NCBI RefSeq assembly: GCF_016907455.1
Contig: NZ_JAFBCB010000001.1
Location: 1,612,001 to 1,676,000 of the forward strand
Origin: Brachybacterium muris
GTDB lineage: Bacteria > Actinomycetota > Actinomycetes > Actinomycetales > Dermabacteraceae
Length of the DNA: 64,000 nt
Direction: 5' to 3'
Part shown: positions 8,331 through 17,065 of the stretch, piece by piece
Layout: each line of letters opens with the position of its first letter
Numbering within the stretch: position 1 is the stretch's first letter
Made by a program: the position numbers and the translations under genes
Notes under the pieces: generated by a model
Told to the model about the DNA's origin: nothing
The model's database searches: none
What the model saw: only the letters and a program-made list of their open reading frames with translations

Positions 8331-9077
8331 TCACTGGGGCAGTGCGGTGTGTTCTCGCATGTTCCTGTCGCCGGTGTCGATCCAGATTGTGTTGTGCACG
8401 ATGCGGTCCATGATCGCATCGGCGTGGACTGCTCCACCGAGCCGGGCGTGCCAGTCCTTCTTCGGGTACTGGGTGCAGAACACGGTCGAGCCGGTGTCAT
8501 AGCGGCGCTCGAGCAGTTCCAGCAGCATCGAACGCATTCCCTCGTCAGGATGGTCCAGCAGCCACTCGTCGATCACCAGCAGCGAGAACGTGGAGTACTT
8601 CCGCAGGAACTTCGTCTGGCCCTGCGGCTTGTCCTTTGCCAGGGCCCAGGCCTCTTCGAGGTCGGGCATTCGGATGTAGTGGGCTCGGAGCCGGTGCTGG
8701 CAGGCCTGCTTCGCCAGCGCGCAGCCGAGGTAGGACTTCCCTGAGCCGGTGAAGCCCTGGAAGACCACGTTCTGTTGCCGCTGGATGAAGGAGCAGGTTG
8801 CCAGTTGCGCGATCACGTTCCGGTTCAGTCCCCGTTCCTCGACCAGATCCAGCCGCCGCAGGTCCGCTCCGGGATAACGCAGCCCCGCCCGGCGGATCAG
8901 ACCCTCGACCTTTCCATGATTGAAGATGGAATGCGCCTCGTCCACGATCAGCTGGAGCCGTTCCTGGAACGACATCCCCAGCACGTGAGCCTCATCCTGG
9001 GCATCGATCGCGTCCAGCAGCGCGGTCGCGCCCATCTCGCGCAGCTTCCGCTTCGTGTCGTTATCGATCACGCTCAC
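8331..9077 (-). CDS. istB: IS21-family helper ATPase IstB
   Basis: 248 residues from a GTG that overlaps the istA stop by four bases (GTGA), the usual IS21 translational coupling. AAA+ features: Walker A GFTGSGKS near residues 109-116 and Walker B LLVIDEW near residue 166, preceded by the family's FQERLQLIVDEA segment. IstB assembles on DNA and recruits and activates IstA at the target. A longer open frame extends 5' of the GTG but its extra residues lie inside istA and look non-coding. The protein equals that of the second copy. Confidence 0.93.
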   Translation of the reverse strand: MSVIDNDTKRKLREMGATALLDAIDAQDEAHVLGMSFQERLQLIVDEAHSIFNHGKVEGLIRRAGLRYPGADLRRLDLVEERGLNRNVIAQLATCSFIQRQQNVVFQGFTGSGKSYLGCALAKQACQHRLRAHYIRMPDLEEAWALAKDKPQGQTKFLRKYSTFSLLVIDEWLLDHPDEGMRSMLLELLERRYDTGSTVFCTQYPKKDWHARLGGAVHADAIMDRIVHNTIWIDTGDRNMREHTALPQ

Positions 9078-10636
9078 CGGACACCTCCGGCGTAGTAGTC
9101 GGCGCCACGGACGTATCCGCCGTCTTCCGCGGGTTCCTCGCGGGGTGGACGCAGGGCGGCGACCTTGTCCTGCCCGGTGGCCAAGATCGGGTGCAGATGC
9201 GCATAGCGCGGTGAACGGACCCGTCCCGTCAGCGCGAGTGCGCAGGCCGCCTCGACCCGATCTACGGAGAAGCGGCGAGAGAGCCGTAGCACCGCCAACG
9301 CGGGATCCAGGCCCTGTTCCACGATCGGCACGGACTCGAAGATCCGCTGGATCACGATCACCGTGGCCGGCCCGACCCGATCTGCCCACGCCCGCACCCT
9401 CTGCGCGTCCCAGGCCTGGAAACGCTCGCCCGCAGGTAGGTCCGCGTCGTTGGTGCGGTACTCATTGCTCGCGGTCTCCGGGAGCAGCAGGTGACTGGTC
9501 AGTCGCTGGCTGCCCTGATAGATCTCCAGCGTCCGGGCCGTGATGCGCAGATCGACCTTCGCGCCGATGTGCGCGAACGGCGCGGAGTAGAAGTTCCGCG
9601 CGAACGTGACGTGCCCGTTCCTGCCCACTCGTCGTCCGTAGTGCCATGTCGAGATCTCGTAGGGCACCGCCGGCAGCGGCGTCAGCAGCGGCCGCTCCTC
9701 CGCGTCGAACACGCTGGCGCGGGATCCGGGCCGCTTCTGGAACGGCTCCGCGTTATAGGCCTCCATCCGCTGCCCGATGGCGGCTGCAAGTTCGGGCAGG
9801 GACGTGAATCGCTGATCCCGCAGCCCGGCGATGACCCAGGTCGCGACGTGCGCGACGGTGTTCTCCACGCTCGCCTTGTCTTTCGGTTTCCGCACCCTCC
9901 CCGGGAGCACCGCCGCCGAGTAATGCGCTGCCATCTCGCGATACGCATCGTTCAGGACGATCTCGCCCTCGCGGGGGTGCTTCACCACACCGGTCTTGAG
10001 GTTGTCCGGAACGATCCTCGGGACCGTCCCGCCCAGCGCCTCGAACATCGCTACGTGCGCTCGCAGCCAGGACTCCTGGCGCATATCCAGCGCCGGGAAG
10101 CAGAACGCGTAACGAGAAAAAGGCAGGCAGGCAACGAACAAGAACACCTTCGAGACCTCGCCGGTGACCGGATCGGCCAGCTCCATCGTGGGGCCGGACC
10201 AGTCGACCTCCACGCTCTGGCCGGCCTTGTGACCGACTCTCGAAGCGGCACCGGTGACCATGACGTGGTGCTGGTAGGTGCGGCAAAACCGGTCATACCC
10301 CATCGCCGGATCCCCAGCCGCCGTGGTCGCGTCGAAGTACTCGCCGTGCAACAGCTTCAGCGTCACGCCGACCCTGGCCATCTCTCGATGGACCTGTTCC
10401 CAGTCCGGCTGTGCGAACACGCTCTCGTGCTCGCCCCGGCCCGGGAACAACCGGGCATACACCTGCTCATCGGCGACGTCCGCGATATCGCCCCACCCGA
10501 TCCCTGCAGCGTCAGCGGCCTCGAACACCGCCCTCACGGACTTGCGGGACATGCCCTGCGAGGACGAAATCGCTCGCCCCGACAGACCTTCTGCGCGCAG
10601 CTGGAGCACCAGCTTCGCCCTGATCTTCCGTACCAT
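9074..10636 (-). CDS. istA: IS21-family transposase IstA
   Basis: 520 residues. The N-terminal helix-turn-helix (GLSGRAISSSQGMSRKSVRA, residues 17-36) would bind the element ends. The DDE catalytic triad is visible as VEVDWSG (about residue 145), VPDNLK (about 210) and KASVENTV (about 257). The length is normal for IS21. Nothing suggests inactivation, so the element may still be mobile. Confidence 0.94.
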   Translation of the reverse strand: MVRKIRAKLVLQLRAEGLSGRAISSSQGMSRKSVRAVFEAADAAGIGWGDIADVADEQVYARLFPGRGEHESVFAQPDWEQVHREMARVGVTLKLLHGEYFDATTAAGDPAMGYDRFCRTYQHHVMVTGAASRVGHKAGQSVEVDWSGPTMELADPVTGEVSKVFLFVACLPFSRYAFCFPALDMRQESWLRAHVAMFEALGGTVPRIVPDNLKTGVVKHPREGEIVLNDAYREMAAHYSAAVLPGRVRKPKDKASVENTVAHVATWVIAGLRDQRFTSLPELAAAIGQRMEAYNAEPFQKRPGSRASVFDAEERPLLTPLPAVPYEISTWHYGRRVGRNGHVTFARNFYSAPFAHIGAKVDLRITARTLEIYQGSQRLTSHLLLPETASNEYRTNDADLPAGERFQAWDAQRVRAWADRVGPATVIVIQRIFESVPIVEQGLDPALAVLRLSRRFSVDRVEAACALALTGRVRSPRYAHLHPILATGQDKVAALRPPREEPAEDGGYVRGADYYAGGVR

Positions 10637-10798
10637 TCCAGATTGCTCCTTCCGCCGCGTGCCCTATACACACGGCGGAAGGAGCGTAGACAGAGCGGCC
10701 CCAACGACACCACTGGTGGTCCCGAACGACGCCACCGCTACGGCAGCGACGTGGCACCCGAACCCTCGATCAGCGGACCCCAGCGAGGCGAATATTCA

Positions 10799-10805
10799 GT
10801 GCGAC
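10799..10805. repeat. Target-site duplication of IS copy 1, right
   Basis: GTGCGAC directly follows the IS end CGAATATTCA, matching 8211-8217. Confidence 0.9.
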
Positions 10806-11429
10806 GATCGGGGCGATCCCGCCGATGCCCTGCATGATGTTCATGATCCGGAACAGCTCGGGGCCGTCGGTCATGTCTATGAGGACTGCCCGGCCCAGCA
10901 CCATACCGAAGCCGCCCCCGATGCCCTGGAGCACCCGCATCAACAGCAGGATCTCCACGCTCGGGGCGAGGGCGCAGCCGATGGACGCCAGCAGGCACAG
11001 CACGATGCCGATCAGCAGCGGGGTGCGCCGCCCGATGCGGTCCGAGAGCGGCCCAGCCACCACCTGGCCAGTGGCGGTGCCCACGAAGAAGGCGGTCAGG
11101 GTGAACTGCAGGCTCGCGGCACTGGTGGCGAGGTCGGAGGCCACCTGGGGGAACGCCGGGATGTACATGTCGGTGGCCAGCGGGCCGATGGCGCTCAGCG
11201 TGGTGAGCACGACGATCACCATCACGGTGACCTTGGCGCGGGTGCGCGAGAGGTCCTGCTCATCGGGAAGGTGGGCCAGGTCGCGGTCGGCCTCGTCCTC
11301 CATCACGGGGATCGCACCGGTGATGGTGGGGATCGAGCCGGTCGTGGTGGGGACGTGCTCGTCGTGCTGCGGGTACTGCTCGTGCTGATCGCTCTGATCG
11401 CGGCGGGGTTGGCGGGCGGGGGAAGCCAC
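10799..11429 (-). pseudogene. MFS drug-efflux transporter (Bcr/CflA type), N-terminal part cut off by IS21
   Basis: It begins at a GTG (11429) with AAGGA six bases upstream. A polar N-terminal tail of about 70 residues leads into MVIVVLTTLSAIGPLATDMY, the Bcr/CflA first helix, then DRIGRRTPLL (the MFS loop 2-3 motif) and LQGIGGGFGMVLGRAVLIDM. The frame enters the IS at IAPIV. A truncated protein with five helices could be made, but transport is unlikely. The downstream half is at 7456-8217. Confidence 0.88.
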
Positions 11430-11533
11430 GGGGGTCCTTTCGAGGGGAAAAGGATGAGCCGGGCAGGGTCGCAAGGATCCCGCCCGGCTCGACCGCACCA
11501 TCCTAGGGAGGTGGCGGCACTTCCCGATACATC

Positions 11534-12544
11534 TCAGGCAGTGGGCTGCGCTACTCCCCCGCGGACGTTGTCCTTCTGCTGGGCGCGTCGACGGCGCTCG
11601 TACAGCCACACCAGCCCCACGGCCACCAGATCCATCGCGATGAACGCCAGTATGAACGGTCCGCCCATGCCCACCGAGCGGTCGATCACGATCGCACCAT
11701 CGTCCGACCCCAGCGCGCCGATCACCATGATCACCACGTTGTTGACGACGTGGAGGGCGATCGGGGCCTCCAGACCTCGGCTGATCACGGCCATCGCAGC
11801 CATCGCGGCGCCGAAGATCGTGTAGTAGCTCAGCAGCCACGGGTCCACCGACCCGTGCATGATGCCGAAGATGATGCTGGAGACCACCAGACCCACCACC
11901 AGAGCCACCTTCGCGGGGCGGATCCATGAGGCGACCGACGGCATGATCGCGCCGCGGAACATGATCTCCTCGGCAGCGGCCTGCAACGGGGTGGTGAACA
12001 GGGTGATGACGATCAGTGCGATCACCCCACCGCTGAGGGAGATGGCCTGCAGGGAACTTGGGTCGATCACAAAGAAGATCGCGTTGACCACCAGCAGCAG
12101 CACCAGGAACATCCCGGTGTACACGCCCAGTCGCCCCCAGGAGGCGCGGCGGGCAAGGGCGAACTGCTCACGCACCGGCACCTTCCCGATCCACCGCATC
12201 AGAGCGATCGAGATCGGTGCCATCGCGGCGATGCTCAGGTTCGCGGCCAGCATCATCAGCGGCGACAGCGCGAGATTCGCCATGTCCGGCTCGTTGCCGA
12301 GCACGAGCCACTCGAACATCACCACACCGACGCTGGCGACGATCTGGATCACCAGCATCAGGATGATCAGCAGGGGCACGATCACCAGTGGCTTCCACCA
12401 GCTCATGCGCACGTGAGCACCGAAGGGGCGGCTCTGGTCGACGGCCGGTGGCCGTACCGAGGCAACGGCGGGCGTCGGGTTCGGGTCGGGGGTGGGAGCA
12501 CCGGCCCGTTCAGGGACGGAAGGCTCCTGATAGATGTTCGTCAT
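11534..12544 (-). CDS. CPBP family intramembrane metalloprotease (Abi/CAAX-protease type)
   Basis: 336 residues with about eight membrane spans after a proline-rich N-terminal tail of about 45 residues. The three CPBP motifs are present: EEIMFRG (EExxxR) near residue 197, FGIMH (FxxxH) near residue 230 and HVVNN near residue 270. These supply the glutamates and histidines of the active site. Bacterial members act in protein processing, bacteriocin immunity or membrane stress; the substrate cannot be told. It stands alone, separated from both neighbours by about 100 bp. Confidence 0.85.
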   Translation of the reverse strand: MTNIYQEPSVPERAGAPTPDPNPTPAVASVRPPAVDQSRPFGAHVRMSWWKPLVIVPLLIILMLVIQIVASVGVVMFEWLVLGNEPDMANLALSPLMMLAANLSIAAMAPISIALMRWIGKVPVREQFALARRASWGRLGVYTGMFLVLLLVVNAIFFVIDPSSLQAISLSGGVIALIVITLFTTPLQAAAEEIMFRGAIMPSVASWIRPAKVALVVGLVVSSIIFGIMHGSVDPWLLSYYTIFGAAMAAMAVISRGLEAPIALHVVNNVVIMVIGALGSDDGAIVIDRSVGMGGPFILAFIAMDLVAVGLVWLYERRRRAQQKDNVRGGVAQPTA

Positions 12545-12633
12545 GCCTCGACCCTTTCAAAGGGAGGGCCTGCCGTGCACGTCCAGGGGTTCACCGTGGG
12601 GTTGACCGAGCGGCCCGAGTCGGGAGTTGCCCC

Positions 12634-13431
12634 TCAGGCTTTCGTCGGGGCGTCCCCTGCGACGATCGTCGAGGCGCCCGGGTCCGCGTCAGCGGCCTCC
12701 CCCACGAGGCGAGCCTGGTATGTGGGATCGGTGCGCTTCAGCCAGCGGATCACCCAGGCGGTCACGGGGATCGCGGCGTACTGGACCAGCACTTTGTAGA
12801 GGAATCCGAGGATCGTGTACTGCGCCCACTGCTCCACGGTGGTGATGCCGATCGCGGCCGCGGCAATGGTGCAGAAGATGATGGTGTCCACCAGTTCGCC
12901 AAGGCCGCTGGCGGTGAAGAGCCTGCCGATCAGGCCGCGCTCGCCTGTGCGCTGCTTCATGCGACTCACCAGGAAGGAGTTCAGCGACTGCCCGGCGGCG
13001 AAGCCTGCCAAGCCCGCCACCACCACGATCCAGACGGGGCCGAGGGCGAGTTCGAGGGCTTCCTGCTTCGCCAGGCCGTAGTCGTCGGGGAACGGGGGCA
13101 GGGCGATGATCACCTGGTAGCTGAGGGTGGCGATGACGCTCACGGTGAAGGAGGTGATAATCGCGCGGCGCGCGGAGCGAGGGCCGTACAGCTCGGTGAT
13201 GACGTCGCCGAGGATGTACGCCAGGGGGAACAGGAAGAAGCCGCCGTCGGTGATGATCTCGAAACCGGTGCCGGGGACCGTGCCGAAGCTGACGCCCTTG
13301 GCGGCGCCGATGCCGGAGAGGATCACCACGGTGACCATGGCTGCCAACAGGATGTCGAAGTGCGAGGAACCCCGGTCGGCGTAGACGGCGCCGGCCGGGC
13401 GTCCAGGGTGGGTGTCTTTTCGTGTGTTCAC
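12634..13431 (-). CDS. Queuosine precursor transporter (YhhQ family)
   Basis: 265 residues, six hydrophobic spans. Family segments include DILLAAMVTVVILSGIGAAK, FPLAYILGDVITELYGPRSA (the hallmark of the family), and GQSLNSFLVSRMKQRTG. YhhQ proteins import preQ0/preQ1 for queuosine tRNA modification. It starts at GTG 13431, nine bases after the stop of the TetR gene on the same strand, so the two are probably co-transcribed. Confidence 0.85.
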   Translation of the reverse strand: MNTRKDTHPGRPAGAVYADRGSSHFDILLAAMVTVVILSGIGAAKGVSFGTVPGTGFEIITDGGFFLFPLAYILGDVITELYGPRSARRAIITSFTVSVIATLSYQVIIALPPFPDDYGLAKQEALELALGPVWIVVVAGLAGFAAGQSLNSFLVSRMKQRTGERGLIGRLFTASGLGELVDTIIFCTIAAAAIGITTVEQWAQYTILGFLYKVLVQYAAIPVTAWVIRWLKRTDPTYQARLVGEAADADPGASTIVAGDAPTKA

Positions 13432-13440
13432 CGGGGCAGG

Positions 13441-14099
13441 TTACACAGCCCGGGGGTCGCCCTCCGGCACCACGAATGCCCGCAGGGTGCCCAGGATGGT
13501 GGTGGCCGCGAGGTCCGTGACGTCGCGGCCGTCCATCTGCTCGCGCAGCATGAGGTCCACGAACACGCCCACCAGCAGCTGGGCCAGGTCCTCGACGGGC
13601 AACAGGGGCCGCTCCCCCTTGACCTCCATGCCTGCCAGCAGCAGCTGGCCGATCTCGTCGCGCAGACGTTCGCGGTGCACGGTGAGCCGATCCCGCAGCT
13701 CGACGTCGCGCAGCGAGCGGGAGACCGCATCGGAGTACAGCAGGTACCACTGGCGTCCGAAGGGCGGATCGCCTCGAAGATGGTCACCATCACGGTGGCG
13801 TCGTCGGCCGGCGCCTCGCCGCCGGCGGGCATCGCCTCGATCAGCTCCCGACCCATGATCGCCAGCAGCTCCTCGGTGACCGAGGCGAACAGCTCGTCGA
13901 ACACCTCCTCCTTGGTGGAGAAGTTCGAGTAGAACGCTCCGCGGGTGAAGCCTGCCGCGGTCACCAGGTCGTCCACGGTGGCGCCGTCGATCCCCTTCTC
14001 CACGAACACGTCCAGCGAGGCCCGCACCAGGCGCGTGCGGGTGTTCTCCTTGCGCCGGGTGGCGGCGGATTCCGGGAGCGGTTCGAACAGATCGGTCAT
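13441..14099 (-). pseudogene. TetR family regulator with an apparent frameshift in the ligand domain
   Basis: It starts at ATG 14099. The N-terminal DNA-binding domain is intact (VRASLDVFVEKGIDGATVDD, then GFTRGAFYSNFSTKEEVFDE). After about residue 110, at 13768-13773, the frame turns into Cys/Ser-rich nonsense. Another frame continues sensibly as PPFGRQWYLLYSDAVSR and RERLRDEIGQLLLAGMEVKG to the stop at 13441. Adding one base joins the two. It is divergent from the MMPL gene with palindromes in between, so it is the likely repressor of the MMPL-YhgE operon. If the shift is real, repression may be lost. Confidence 0.7.
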
Positions 14100-14177
14100 G
14101 GGTCCTTCAGGGGCGCGGAGGGATCGGGTGCTGATGCTCTCACTCGCGTCGTGCACCTGGGCGAGCACTCAGGTTCT

Positions 14178-14208
14178 GGATAGTATCCCATTGATACATT
14201 CGTGTATC
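14178..14208. promoter_or_regulatory. TetR-type operator palindromes in the divergent promoter region
   Basis: Two perfect palindromes lie between the divergent TetR and MMPL genes: GGATAGTATCC (14178-14188) and GATACATTCGTGTATC (14193-14208). TAGTAT within the first resembles a -10 element. Autorepression and control of the MMPL operon are inferred from layout. Confidence 0.6.
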
Positions 14209-14302
14209 GAGTGCATGGCTGTCTCGAATGCGTCCTCGCATCCGGCCAGCGCGTGCCCGTGCCGCCACTTCGCCATCCGTCGAATCCCGATCTGGAGATC
14301 GT

Positions 14303-17065
14303 GTGTCCTCCTCCCTGTACCGACTCGGTCGCGCCATGGCAGCGGCCGGGTGGAAGATCGTCGCCCTGTGGACGGCCCTGCTGATCGCGGTCGCCGCCCT
14401 CGCCTTCGGGCTGAACGGCTCCTTCTCCACCGAGTTCGAGATCCCCGGCACGGAGGGGCAGGCCGGCATCGACAACCTCGCCACCCGCTTCCCCGAGATG
14501 GGCGGCACCTCCGGCCAGGTGGTCTTCCGCACCACCGACGGCACCACGGTGGACGAACTGCAGGGGCCGATCGAGGAGACGATGACGGCGATCGGCGAGG
14601 TGGAGGGCGTGGAGGTGGCTCCCTCCCCCTTCGACGAGCTCTCCCCCGGCACCCGCAACCAGGACGACACCGCCCTGATCGCCCAGTTCCAGCTGGACGG
14701 GCAGATCGGTGAGTTCCCCGCATCCGCGCCGAGTGAGGTGCTGGAGATCGTCGAGGCCGCCAATACCCCCGAGCTGGAGGCCCACCTGGGCGGTCAGGTG
14801 CTCAACAGCGCCGAGATCCCCTTCAGCATCGGTGAGGTGCTGGGCATCGTGGTGGCCCTGATCATCCTGGCGATCATCTTCCGCTCGTTCCTGCCGGCGA
14901 TCATCCCGATCGTCACCGCGATCATGGGCGTGGGCATCTCCATGCTGGCCCTGGTGGCGCTCTCCGCCGGGATCGAGATCCCCTCGGTCACCACCGCACT
15001 CGGCACGATGCTGGGCCTGGCCGTGGGCATCGACTACGCGCTGTTCATCCTGCACCGCCATCGCGGCAACCTCGAGCAGGGCGACGACGTCACCGAGTCC
15101 ATCGGCACGTCCCTGGCCACTTCCGGCAGCGCCGTCATCTTCGCCGGCATCGCCGTGATCATCGCCCTGGTGGGCCTGTTCGTCACCCGCATCCCCTTCG
15201 TCACCGTCATGGGTGTGGCAGCTGCAGCCACCGTGGCCCTGTCCGTGCTGGTGGCGGTGACGATGCTGCCCGCGATCATGGGCATGCTCGGCGAGAGACT
15301 GCGCCCCAGGAAAGTGCGCCGCCTGATGGCGGACAACGGAGGCACCCTGCCTGCCGAGGACCCCCAGCAGGGCCCCCGGAAGAAGCCCTTCGGCACCGGC
15401 TGGGTGCGCCTTGTCACCAAGGTCCCGGCCCTGACCATCCTGGTGGTGGTGCTGGGCGTCGGTGCGATGTCCGTCCCGCTGAAGGACCTGGAGCTGGCCC
15501 TGCCCGACCAGGGCACCGAGCAGCCCGGCACCCCCGCCCGCGACACCTACGACCTGATCGCCGAGGAGTTCGGCCCCGGGTACAACGGTCCGCTGCTGGT
15601 CACCGCCGACATCATCAACACCACCGATCCGCTCGGCGTGGTGGAGCAGCTCGAGAACGAGATCGCCTCCCACCCCGACGTGCGCGAGATCCAGATCGCC
15701 ACCCCCAACCGCGGCGCCGACCTGGCGGTGATCGCCGTGGTCCCCGAGGGCGGCCCCACCGAGCAGTCCACCAAGGACCTCGTGCAAGACCTGCGCGACG
15801 CCGGCCCCACCTGGGAGGAGGAGTTCAGCATCTCCGAGGTCACCGTGACCGGTGCGACCGCCGTCGGCATCGACGTCACCGACATGCTCTCGGAGGCCCT
15901 GCTGCCGTTCGGCATCTTCGTGGTGGGCCTGTCGCTGATACTGCTGATGGTGGTGTTCCGCTCGATCTGGGTGCCGATCAAGGCGTCGCTGGGCTATCTG
16001 TTGTCCGTGGGTGCAGCCTTCGGCGTGACCGCGATGGTCTTCGAGTACGGCTGGATGAACGATCTGTTCTTCGTGAGCGTCAACGGCCCGGTGGTGGCCT
16101 TCATGCCGATCTTCGTGATGGGTGTGCTGTTCGGCCTGGCCATGGACTACGAGGTGTTCCTCGTCTCCCGGATGCGCGAGGAGTACGTCCACTCCGGTGA
16201 TGCCAGGCGCGCCATCGAGAAGGGCTTCACCGGCAGCGCCCCCGTGGTCACCGCCGCCGCCCTGATCATGGTCGCCGTGTTCGCCGGGTTCATCACCACC
16301 GGCTGGTTCATGCTGCAGCCCATCGCGATCGGCCTGGCTGTCGGTGTGCTGGTGGACGCCTTCATCGTCCGCATGACCCTGGTGCCCGCGGTGCTGGCCC
16401 TGCTGGGCCCGCGCGCCTGGACGCTGCCGGCATGGCTGGACCGCCTGCTCCCCACGGTCGACGTCGAGGGCGAGGGCCTGGCGCACGTGCTCGAGCACCG
16501 CCGCTGGACCGAGCAGAACGGCAAGGCAGCCCTGCGACTGGACGGAGCCGTGGTCCCCACCCCCGATGACGGCGAACCGCTGGGACCGCTCAGCGGGTCC
16601 ATCACCCCCGGCACCCTGCTGGTGGTGCGCAGCGCCGACGACGCAGCCCGTGGTGCCTTCCTGTCCCTGGTCGCGGGCCGCCTCTCCCCCACCGAGGGGA
16701 TCGTCGCCCTGCACGACCGGCTGCTGCCGCAGGACACCGGCGCCGTCCAGGGCCGCACCCACTGGATCGGCCCGCGGACCGACGTGACCGCTCGGCTCCG
16801 GGACGTGACCGGCAAGGACCTTGCACACCGGGTGGTGGTGATCGAGCAGATCGAGGACCTCGCACACGCCGCGACCGTCACCGAGGACCACACCATCCAG
16901 CTCCTGGACGAGCTGCTGGAGCGCGGCGTCACCGTGGTGATCGGCTCCCGCTCCGAGCACGCCCTGGACGCCGAGCGTCATCTGCACGAGTCCCTGCAGG
17001 ATCCCACCCGCCTCACCGCCCTTGCACTGCACCGCTCCCCCGCCCCTGAAGGAGCCCTGGTATGA
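14303..17065 (+). CDS. MMPL (RND superfamily) transporter with a C-terminal degenerate ABC-like domain
   Basis: 920 residues from GTG 14303, preceded by GGAG. There are two MMPL repeats: helix 1 near residues 15-35, a periplasmic loop, then a five-helix bundle with GIDYALFIL (about 242); the second bundle has AMDYEVFLV (about 612). After the last helix (about 705) an extra cytoplasmic tail of about 200 residues follows, beginning VDVEGEGLAHVLEHRRW. It contains SGSITPGTLLVVRSADDAAR and LVAGRLSPTEGIVALHDRLL, which resemble an ABC ATPase start with an eroded Walker A. Lipid or drug export is usual for MMPL proteins. It overlaps the next gene by ATGA. Confidence 0.82.
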   Translation: MSSSLYRLGRAMAAAGWKIVALWTALLIAVAALAFGLNGSFSTEFEIPGTEGQAGIDNLATRFPEMGGTSGQVVFRTTDGTTVDELQGPIEETMTAIGEVEGVEVAPSPFDELSPGTRNQDDTALIAQFQLDGQIGEFPASAPSEVLEIVEAANTPELEAHLGGQVLNSAEIPFSIGEVLGIVVALIILAIIFRSFLPAIIPIVTAIMGVGISMLALVALSAGIEIPSVTTALGTMLGLAVGIDYALFILHRHRGNLEQGDDVTESIGTSLATSGSAVIFAGIAVIIALVGLFVTRIPFVTVMGVAAAATVALSVLVAVTMLPAIMGMLGERLRPRKVRRLMADNGGTLPAEDPQQGPRKKPFGTGWVRLVTKVPALTILVVVLGVGAMSVPLKDLELALPDQGTEQPGTPARDTYDLIAEEFGPGYNGPLLVTADIINTTDPLGVVEQLENEIASHPDVREIQIATPNRGADLAVIAVVPEGGPTEQSTKDLVQDLRDAGPTWEEEFSISEVTVTGATAVGIDVTDMLSEALLPFGIFVVGLSLILLMVVFRSIWVPIKASLGYLLSVGAAFGVTAMVFEYGWMNDLFFVSVNGPVVAFMPIFVMGVLFGLAMDYEVFLVSRMREEYVHSGDARRAIEKGFTGSAPVVTAAALIMVAVFAGFITTGWFMLQPIAIGLAVGVLVDAFIVRMTLVPAVLALLGPRAWTLPAWLDRLLPTVDVEGEGLAHVLEHRRWTEQNGKAALRLDGAVVPTPDDGEPLGPLSGSITPGTLLVVRSADDAARGAFLSLVAGRLSPTEGIVALHDRLLPQDTGAVQGRTHWIGPRTDVTARLRDVTGKDLAHRVVVIEQIEDLAHAATVTEDHTIQLLDELLERGVTVVIGSRSEHALDAERHLHESLQDPTRLTALALHRSPAPEGALV

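Larger units (their letters stand above)
8218..10798 (-). mobile_element. IS21-family insertion sequence, copy 1 (2581 bp)
   Basis: The element is bounded by imperfect terminal inverted repeats (TGAGTATTCG at the left, and TGAATATTCG read inward from the right end) and by a 7-bp target duplication. It encodes the IS21 pair istA and istB on the reverse strand with a 4-bp overlap. It sits inside the MFS gene. A second copy of the same length, with identical encoded proteins, lies at 41637-44217 in the opposite orientation. The 160 bp upstream of istA and the 110 bp downstream of istB hold no gene; they presumably carry transposase-binding sites. Confidence 0.95.

Noticed and set aside
9078-9389. 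Longer IstB start extending into istA
   Set aside because: The extra residues are Arg/Gly-rich without family similarity, while GTG 9077 gives the normal IS21 overlap and length.
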